The notes below the pieces were generated by a model that had not been told where the DNA came from, did not search any database, and saw only the letters and a list, made by a program, of their open reading frames with translations. DNA of 28,316 bases from positions 1-28,316 of the forward strand of contig JBCDBH010000029.1 in the NCBI GenBank assembly GCA_039184055.1, given 5' to 3'. Below, piece after piece: positions 23,371 through 28,316 of this stretch (position 1 is its first letter; each line of letters starts with the position of its first letter). This DNA comes from JBCDBH01 sp039184055. GTDB lineage: Bacteria > Acidobacteriota > Thermoanaerobaculia > Multivoradales > J023. The position numbers were made by a program, and so were the translations under genes.

Positions 23371-24639
23371 GTGAAGGTCGTCAACCTCGCCAGTCGCCCG
23401 TTCGAGAATCGTCGCCCCGTGGTCCGGTTGGCGGTCGTGCTCTCCCTGTTGGCGATCGGTCTACTGATTTACGACATCGTGCTCTACCGCGCTCATTGGA
23501 GCGCGTCTTCGGCGACCCGTGATCGGCTGGTCTCCTTGCGTCAAGAGATCGACAACGAGCGTGCCGAGCTCGATCGCTTGGAAGCCGAAATCAGGAACGT
23601 GAGCATCCCGGCGCAGAACGAGCGCGTGGCCACGCTCAACCGCTTCATCGTCCAGCGGACCTTTCCCTGGAGCTTGCTCTTCGAGGAGCTCGAGGAAGTT
23701 CTGCCTCGAGACGTCAAGCTCGAGTCGGTGAGCCCGGCGGCGGAGGATTTTCGCGGCAACGGAGGTCGCGCCACGTCGCGCAATAGCCGTGCCCGACAGC
23801 GTGCCCGTGCCCAGGCGAGCGACTCCCTCTACAAGGGCGTCCAGCTCGGGGTCAACGGCATCGCGCAAACCGAGGAAGCCGTCGTCGAGCTGGTCAACAA
23901 CATGTTCGATCATCCGGCCTTCGAGCGTCCTCTGTTGATCAACGAGCAGCTCGACGGACGCCAGGTACGGTTCAGGCTCGAGGTCGAATTTCTCACCGGT
24001 TCCGCGGAGCGCTCGCCCGTGCCGGGCGACGAGGATGCGGTCCAGGACGATCTAGCTGCCGTTGCCCCGGGTGACGATGGCGAGACTCTCGCCGCGTCGA
24101 TCGACGATGCCTCGGCTCCGTCCGGTGAAACAGCTGTGTCGGTCGAATCGACGATGGCGACTCCCGAAGACGCGAGCGACGCCACGATCGCCACGCGTGC
24201 GGTGCCCGAAGACGAAGAAGATGGCGTGCGTTCGACGACACGACCCAGTCCGCGTGTCGATCAGGCGACGCGTCGGCCGGCACCGCCTCGTAGCGCGGCG
24301 ACGACACGGCGCGGCGGGACACGCGAAGACGAAGAAGCGGCTCCTGGAGAACGGCGGCGGTCGGGCAACCGCACCAACCCGCCGAGCTTCGTGGTGTCCG
24401 GCTCGGGCCAAACGGCCTCGGAACAAAACGCGCCGGTCGAGCGCGCCGCGCCGGTCCAAGACGACTCCACGCCGACCAGCGTGCGGCGGCAGACCCGTCG
24501 TCCGACCACCGAATCACCCACGGCCGAAACCGCTCCCGAGACCGGTGCCGAAGCGCCACCGCGTGAGCGTCGAACACCGCGCCCGGTGGTTCCGGAATCA
24601 TCGGCATCCGGTTCGCCTCGTATCGGTGGCGCACCATGA
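23371..24639 (+). CDS. PilN-like assembly protein with a long disordered C-terminal tail
   Basis: A 422-residue protein. The N-terminus KVVNLASRPFENRRP is the PilN cytoplasmic peptide that binds PilM, followed by one membrane helix (22-40), a coiled coil (45-85) and a ferredoxin-like periplasmic domain up to about residue 210. That domain is interrupted at 124-152 by a basic low-complexity loop. Residues 211-422 are a Pro/Thr/Ser/Arg/Glu-rich disordered tail, over half of the protein. GTG 23371 (with GAGTGAGG about 9 nt upstream) is chosen over the frame opening at 23344 because it begins exactly at the conserved peptide. Stop overlaps the next start (ATGA). Confidence 0.82.
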   Translation: MKVVNLASRPFENRRPVVRLAVVLSLLAIGLLIYDIVLYRAHWSASSATRDRLVSLRQEIDNERAELDRLEAEIRNVSIPAQNERVATLNRFIVQRTFPWSLLFEELEEVLPRDVKLESVSPAAEDFRGNGGRATSRNSRARQRARAQASDSLYKGVQLGVNGIAQTEEAVVELVNNMFDHPAFERPLLINEQLDGRQVRFRLEVEFLTGSAERSPVPGDEDAVQDDLAAVAPGDDGETLAASIDDASAPSGETAVSVESTMATPEDASDATIATRAVPEDEEDGVRSTTRPSPRVDQATRRPAPPRSAATTRRGGTREDEEAAPGERRRSGNRTNPPSFVVSGSGQTASEQNAPVERAAPVQDDSTPTSVRRQTRRPTTESPTAETAPETGAEAPPRERRTPRPVVPESSASGSPRIGGAP

Positions 24640-25229
24640 ACGGTCGATACCAAGTCTGGCGTGATCGCCTTTGGTGGTGGGCCGTACCGGCCGTGCTCTT
24701 CGCCATCGCGTTGTTGGCCTTGCTCTACTACAACCAGGCATTCGCGGGACAAGCCGAAGCGCTCGAGGCCGGGTTCGAAGCCGAGAACGCCGAGCTCGCG
24801 GCGCTGAGCGAGGAAGCTCGCCGGGCGCGCGACCTGCTCGAGCGGATCAACGGCAACCGCGCCGGTATCGAGCATCTGTATCGCGACCGGTTCGCGACCG
24901 AGGCCGAACGTTTCACGCGCATGATCATCGAGATCAAGGAGCTGGCGCGTCGCGCCGGTCTGCGGCCGACCAGCTTCAACTATCCCGACGAGCCGATCGA
25001 AGAGCTCGGCTTGATCCGGCGCAGCGTCGATTTTCAAGTCGAAGGTACCTACGATCAGTTACGGACCTTCATCAACTTTCTCGAGCTCACCGAGCAATTC
25101 GTGATTCTCAACCAGGTGGAATTGGTCAGCGGTCAAGGCGCCGCCGGGAGCAATCCATCGTTGAGCATCGCACTCGAGATCGACACTGTCTTCGCCGCTG
25201 ACGAGGACGTCGTGGAGGGTGCGTCATGA
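24636..25229 (+). CDS. PilO-like assembly protein
   Basis: A 197-residue inner-membrane protein with one helix (about residues 13-32), a coiled coil (35-70) and a periplasmic ferredoxin-like domain (about 85-190). The FTRMIIEIKELARRAGLRPTSFNYP segment and YDQLRTFINFLELTEQFVILNQVEL are typical of PilO, which pairs with PilN to hold the inner-membrane ring. GspM is the alternative name in type II secretion. ATG 24636 and the next gene both use ATGA overlaps. Confidence 0.82.
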   Translation: MNGRYQVWRDRLWWWAVPAVLFAIALLALLYYNQAFAGQAEALEAGFEAENAELAALSEEARRARDLLERINGNRAGIEHLYRDRFATEAERFTRMIIEIKELARRAGLRPTSFNYPDEPIEELGLIRRSVDFQVEGTYDQLRTFINFLELTEQFVILNQVELVSGQGAAGSNPSLSIALEIDTVFAADEDVVEGAS

Positions 25230-25792
25230 ATCCCGAAACGCGCCGCCAGGTGTTGATCGGCGCCGGGCTCGTGCTCGCCCTGGTGTTGGGCTGGCGCTGG
25301 CTCGAGCCGAGTATCGCCTCATGGGCGCGTGGTGGTGGTCTCGGGCTCCTCGGTGGACGTGGCGAGGTACGTTCGATCGTCCCGGATACCGAAGTCAAGG
25401 TGCTCGAAATGGCGGCGCTCGAAGCCGATGGGCAAACCTATCTGCCGGGCCGCAACATCTTTGGCTACGGTCCGAAAGAGCTGCCACCGCCGCCACCGCC
25501 GCCACCGCCGCCGCCACCGCGGCCACCCGCGCCGCCTCGAGACACCCGGCCACCGCCGCCTTCGAAGCCGCGCCCACCCCAGCCGCAGATGCCCTTGCTC
25601 GGTATCTTCGGTCCCGAGGGCAACCGGATCGCGGTGTTCCGAGATGGAGAAGAGATTGTCAACGCCCTCCTGGGCGAGACCGTCGGTGATGCTTTTATCG
25701 TCGATGAATTCGGGCTCGAATGGGTGTTTCTCGGTTACGTCGACTTCCCGAACGAGCCCCCAGTCCGCGTGGACATTGATCCGCAAGGCTGA
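25226..25792 (+). CDS. PilP/GspC-like protein with polyproline linker
   Basis: A 188-residue membrane-anchored protein: one helix (residues 9-26), a short periplasmic stretch with GRNIFGYG (a conserved-looking site in such proteins), then a Pro-rich linker with 12 consecutive prolines (87-98), and a C-terminal beta domain (about 122-185: LLGIFGPEGNRIAVFRDGEEI...VGDAFIVDEFGLEWVFLGYV) resembling the PilP / GspC HR domain that contacts the secretin. This fits its position right before the secretin gene. The proline run should need elongation factor P to be translated efficiently. ATG 25226 overlaps the pilO stop. Confidence 0.75.
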   Translation: MNPETRRQVLIGAGLVLALVLGWRWLEPSIASWARGGGLGLLGGRGEVRSIVPDTEVKVLEMAALEADGQTYLPGRNIFGYGPKELPPPPPPPPPPPPRPPAPPRDTRPPPPSKPRPPQPQMPLLGIFGPEGNRIAVFRDGEEIVNALLGETVGDAFIVDEFGLEWVFLGYVDFPNEPPVRVDIDPQG

Positions 25793-25813
25793 TCCTTTTG
25801 AGGAGAGCGCAGA

Positions 25814-27703
25814 ATGCGTAGAACGAAAGTCGTCGCCCTGGTCTTGCTGGTCGCTTTGGTGATCGGGTGTTCTGGGTACCGTAACTACCGTCGTGCCCAG
25901 ATCGCCGAGCAGCGTGGCGATTGGGACGCCGCCGTGTTGTATTACCTGGAAGTCGTCGAGGCCAACCCCGACAACATCGCGTATCGGGCGGCGTTGATGC
26001 GCGCCAAGATCCAGGCGGCGCAACTGCACTTCAAAAAAGGTCAGGATTACCGCGACGCCGGTGTCTACGAGCGTGCGCTGATCGAATTCCGCCAGGCCAT
26101 CGAGCTCGACCCGTCGAATCAATACGCCGCCTCCGAGCTCGCCAAAGTGCTGGAGGAGATCCGTGCGCTCGACGAGAACCGCAACGCGGTCACCTCGATC
26201 GATCAGATGAAGCAGCGTATCCGTGGCGCGCGCGCGCAGCCACCGGTGCTCGATCCGCGGTCGAAAGAACCGATCGATCTACTTTTTCCCGAAGCGGCGT
26301 CGATTCAAGACATCTATCGTGCCTTGGGCAAAGCCTTCGGGGTCAACGTGCTCTTCGATCCCAAGCTGCGTGACAACGAGATCTCGATCGAGCTCAACGA
26401 CGTCACCGCCGAGTCGGCGCTCGAGATCTTGATGCGTACCGCCGGGCACTTCTACAAGGTTCTCGACGAGCACTCGATCATCATCGCCGAGGATACGCCG
26501 CAGAACCGGCGTAACTACGAAGACCAGGTCATCCAGACCTTCTTCCTCTCGAACGCCGAGGTCAAAGACGTCATGACCATGGTGCGGAGCTTGATCGCCG
26601 CCAAGCACGTGGCGTCGAACGAACAGCTCAACGCCATCGTCCTTCGCGACACCGCCGACAAGGTCAAGGTCGCTGAACAGATCATTCTGTCCAACGACAA
26701 GGCCAAGGCCGAGGTCGTGATCGATGTCGAGCTCCTGCAGATCAACACCACCAAGCTTCAGAATCTCGGTCTCCAGCTGAGTCAGAGCTCGGTGTCGGCC
26801 AGTCTCGATCTGGGTGGTGAGGACATTCCGCTTCGGCTGTCGGACCTCGAGAATTTGAACTCCAACAATTGGGTGCTCTCCGTACCCAACTTCACGTTCA
26901 ACTTCCTCAAGCAGGCGTCCGACGCCCAGCTCCTGGCCCAGCCCAAGCTGCGGATCAGCGAAGGCGAAAAGGCGTCGCTCACCATCGGTGACCGGATTCC
27001 GGTTCCCACCACGAGCTTCAACACCGCGAATACCGTCGGTGGCAACATCGTGCCGGTGACCTCGTTCCAGTATCAAGATGTCGGTGTCACGATCGAGATC
27101 GAGCCCCGGGTCCACCACAACGAGGAAGTGAGCCTCAAGCTGATGGTCGAGGTGAGCACCTTGTCGGGATCGGTCCAGGGCGCCAACGGCCAGTCGCAGC
27201 CGATCATCGCCACCCGCACCATCGAGACGGCGATTCGCTTGCGTGATGGCGAGACGAACTTTCTCGCCGGCTTGATCCGTACCGACGAGATCAACGACGA
27301 AAGCGGTATCCCGGGGCTGTCCGACATCCCGGTACTCGGTCGGTTGTTCACCAACGAGAACACCAACAACCAGCGTACCGACATCGTCTTGACTCTGACG
27401 CCGCACATCGTCCGCCGCGCCGACATCACCGAGGCCGACTTGCTACCGATCTGGGTCGGTACCGAGTCGAACATCTCCTTCCGTGGCTCGGCGCGGGTCG
27501 AATCGGGTGTCCAGGGGCCGTTCGACGGCGATCGAGCGACCGCCGCCGACGAGCGTCTCCAGCGTCGTCTGCGCTCGCTGCCCCGCGGTCTGCAGAACGC
27601 CGAGGGTGAGGAAGACGTCGAAAACCCCGAGGAGCAGCAGCAGAATCCGGGTATCGATCTCGCTCCCACCGGTTTCGACGAAGACGAAGACGGCGAGACC
27701 TGA
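25814..27703 (+). CDS. gspD: Outer-membrane secretin with lipoprotein signal and TPR domain
   Basis: A 629-residue secretin. A lipobox with C19 (LVIGC) replaces the usual signal peptidase I site. Residues about 27-115 form two to three TPR-like helical repeats (GDWDAAVLYYLEVVEANPDN, then AGVYERALIEFRQAIELDPSN). Then come an N0/STN-type domain (155-228), an N1-type domain (238-295) and the secretin channel (about 300-540) with LRISEGEKASLTIGDRIPVP and the conserved VPGLSDIP-LG-LF motif (read here as IPGLSDIPVLGRLF). A disordered acidic tail follows. ATG 25814 has AGGAGAG 6 nt upstream. It forms the outer-membrane pore for secreted proteins or pili. Confidence 0.92.
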   Translation: MRRTKVVALVLLVALVIGCSGYRNYRRAQIAEQRGDWDAAVLYYLEVVEANPDNIAYRAALMRAKIQAAQLHFKKGQDYRDAGVYERALIEFRQAIELDPSNQYAASELAKVLEEIRALDENRNAVTSIDQMKQRIRGARAQPPVLDPRSKEPIDLLFPEAASIQDIYRALGKAFGVNVLFDPKLRDNEISIELNDVTAESALEILMRTAGHFYKVLDEHSIIIAEDTPQNRRNYEDQVIQTFFLSNAEVKDVMTMVRSLIAAKHVASNEQLNAIVLRDTADKVKVAEQIILSNDKAKAEVVIDVELLQINTTKLQNLGLQLSQSSVSASLDLGGEDIPLRLSDLENLNSNNWVLSVPNFTFNFLKQASDAQLLAQPKLRISEGEKASLTIGDRIPVPTTSFNTANTVGGNIVPVTSFQYQDVGVTIEIEPRVHHNEEVSLKLMVEVSTLSGSVQGANGQSQPIIATRTIETAIRLRDGETNFLAGLIRTDEINDESGIPGLSDIPVLGRLFTNENTNNQRTDIVLTLTPHIVRRADITEADLLPIWVGTESNISFRGSARVESGVQGPFDGDRATAADERLQRRLRSLPRGLQNAEGEEDVENPEEQQQNPGIDLAPTGFDEDEDGET

Positions 27704-27749
27704 GACGTCCCAACACTCGGTGGCCGGCGTCCGTAGGATTGGTTGAACC

Positions 27750-28256
27750 ATGAACGACCACACCCTCACCACGACCTCTTCCACCTCGAACGCCGCGTCG
27801 TCACGTCGACGGCGCGGCTACACCATGGTCGAGCTGGTCGTGGTCTGCGTCATCCTCGTCACCTTGGCCGGTGTCGCCTGGCCCGTGGCGCGCTACACCG
27901 TCAAACGGAGCAAGGAAATCGAGCTCCGGCAGCACCTGCGCACCATGCGCAACGCCATCGACGAGTACAAGCGCTATAGCGACGCCGGTTTGCTACCGAT
28001 CGATCTCGGCACCAACGGCTATCCGTCCGAGCTCGATCTAATGGTCGAAGGCGTCGACATCGTCGGCCAGGTCGATCTCAAGAAGCGTTTTCTGCGGCGG
28101 ATTCCGGTCGACCCGATGACCGGTGAAGCCGAATGGGGATTGCGTAGCTATCAAGACGATTGGGACGCGTCCTCATGGGGCGGTGAGAACGTCTACGACG
28201 TCTACTCCCTGTCGGTCGGCGTGGGCCTCAACGGTGTTCCCTACAGCGAATGGTGA
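27750..28256 (+). CDS. gspG: Type II secretion major pseudopilin GspG-like
   Basis: A 168-residue prepilin. A 23-residue positively charged leader (SRRRRG) is followed by the cleavage site G23/Y24 and the hydrophobic helix YTMVELVVVCVILVTLAGVAWP, with Glu at position +5. The mature start is Tyr rather than the usual Phe. The rest (IELRQHLRTMRNAIDEYKRYSDAG, RIPVDPMTGEAEWGL, NVYDVYSLSVG) follows the GspG pattern. ATG 27750 is 46 bp after the secretin stop, with AGGA about 10 nt upstream. It is the main pseudopilus subunit, processed by a prepilin peptidase encoded elsewhere. Confidence 0.85.
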   Translation: MNDHTLTTTSSTSNAASSRRRRGYTMVELVVVCVILVTLAGVAWPVARYTVKRSKEIELRQHLRTMRNAIDEYKRYSDAGLLPIDLGTNGYPSELDLMVEGVDIVGQVDLKKRFLRRIPVDPMTGEAEWGLRSYQDDWDASSWGGENVYDVYSLSVGVGLNGVPYSEW

Positions 28257-28260
28257 TTTC

Positions 28261-28316
28261 ATGACGAAGCAGAACACACGTGCCTTTACCCTCCTCGAGC
28301 TGATCATCGTCATCGC
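28261..28316 (+). CDS. Prepilin-like protein, N-terminal fragment (runs off the window)
   Basis: Only the first 18 codons are visible: an ATG, a short basic leader (TKQNTRA) and the start of a pilin helix, FTLLELIIVI, with Glu at the +5 position. The residue before the cleavage site is Ala instead of the usual Gly. It begins 4 bp after the GspG-like stop and is clearly the next pseudopilin of the operon (GspH/I/G-type cannot be told apart). Confidence 0.8.
   Translation, partial: MTKQNTRAFTLLELIIVI

Noticed and set aside
25484..25530. Short GC-rich repeated units as a CRISPR or structural DNA repeat
   Set aside because: They are Pro codons in frame within a clear coding gene, with no spacers.
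26279..27406. Open reading frame (375 codons) antisense to the secretin gene
   Set aside because: Composition artefact; no motif, no ribosome site, fully overlapped by secretin domains.

Overview
The window is about 28.3 kb of GC-rich, gene-dense bacterial chromosome with almost no intergenic space. Many genes overlap by an ATGA, TGATG or GTGA junction. The gene mix points to a diderm outside the Proteobacteria, most likely an Acidobacteriota lineage. It combines lipid A/Kdo genes, bacillithiol genes (bshC, bshB1), a hybrid type II secretion / type IV pilus-like machine with a TPR-bearing lipoprotein secretin, and Pro-rich Yip1-like and DUF2752 membrane proteins. The taxonomic call is inference from gene content. 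I see no rRNA, tRNA, CRISPR array, insertion sequence or prophage gene, and no gene-free stretch over 300 bp.

Layout. (1) 55-4905 (+): a compact operon of a coiled-coil zinc-ribbon protein, a YggS/PLPBP protein, an unrecognised 178-residue protein, exonuclease VII (xseA, xseB) and a LytS-type membrane histidine kinase. (2) 4931-7235 (-): two PLP enzymes resembling a cystathionine beta-synthase/gamma-lyase pair (MccA/MccB-like). (3) 7273-10281 (+), divergent from them: a SAM methyltransferase overlapping bshC, then bshB1. Together, regions 2 and 3 look like a low-molecular-weight thiol island: sulfur to cysteine to bacillithiol, possibly then methylated. (4) 10390-11934 (+): Yip1-like membrane protein, DUF2752 and DUF971 genes. 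(5) 12002-14058 (+): biotin carboxylase and its biotin carrier. (6) 14087-17222 (-): Kdo transferase, lipid A 4'-kinase and a degenerate LpxL-like acyltransferase, in that transcriptional order. (7) 17299 to the window end (+): an ECF sigma factor, its zinc-finger anti-sigma factor, a free-standing secretin-N-domain exported protein, then gspF, gspE, pilM-, pilN-, pilO- and pilP-like genes, a secretin, a GspG-like pseudopilin and the start of another pseudopilin. This reads as one long secretion/pilus operon headed by its own sigma/anti-sigma switch.

Most worth checking: the methyltransferase coupled to bshC (candidate bacillithiol N-methyltransferase); the sigma/anti-sigma-headed secretion operon with a stand-alone secretin N domain; the LpxL-like protein whose catalytic His and Glu are both Pro; three separate 15-bp-period in-frame tandem repeats within 2.3 kb; TAnnnT boxes 6-9 nt upstream of four first genes, suggesting leaderless transcripts; and a 15-16 bp phased AACGT array in one leader.
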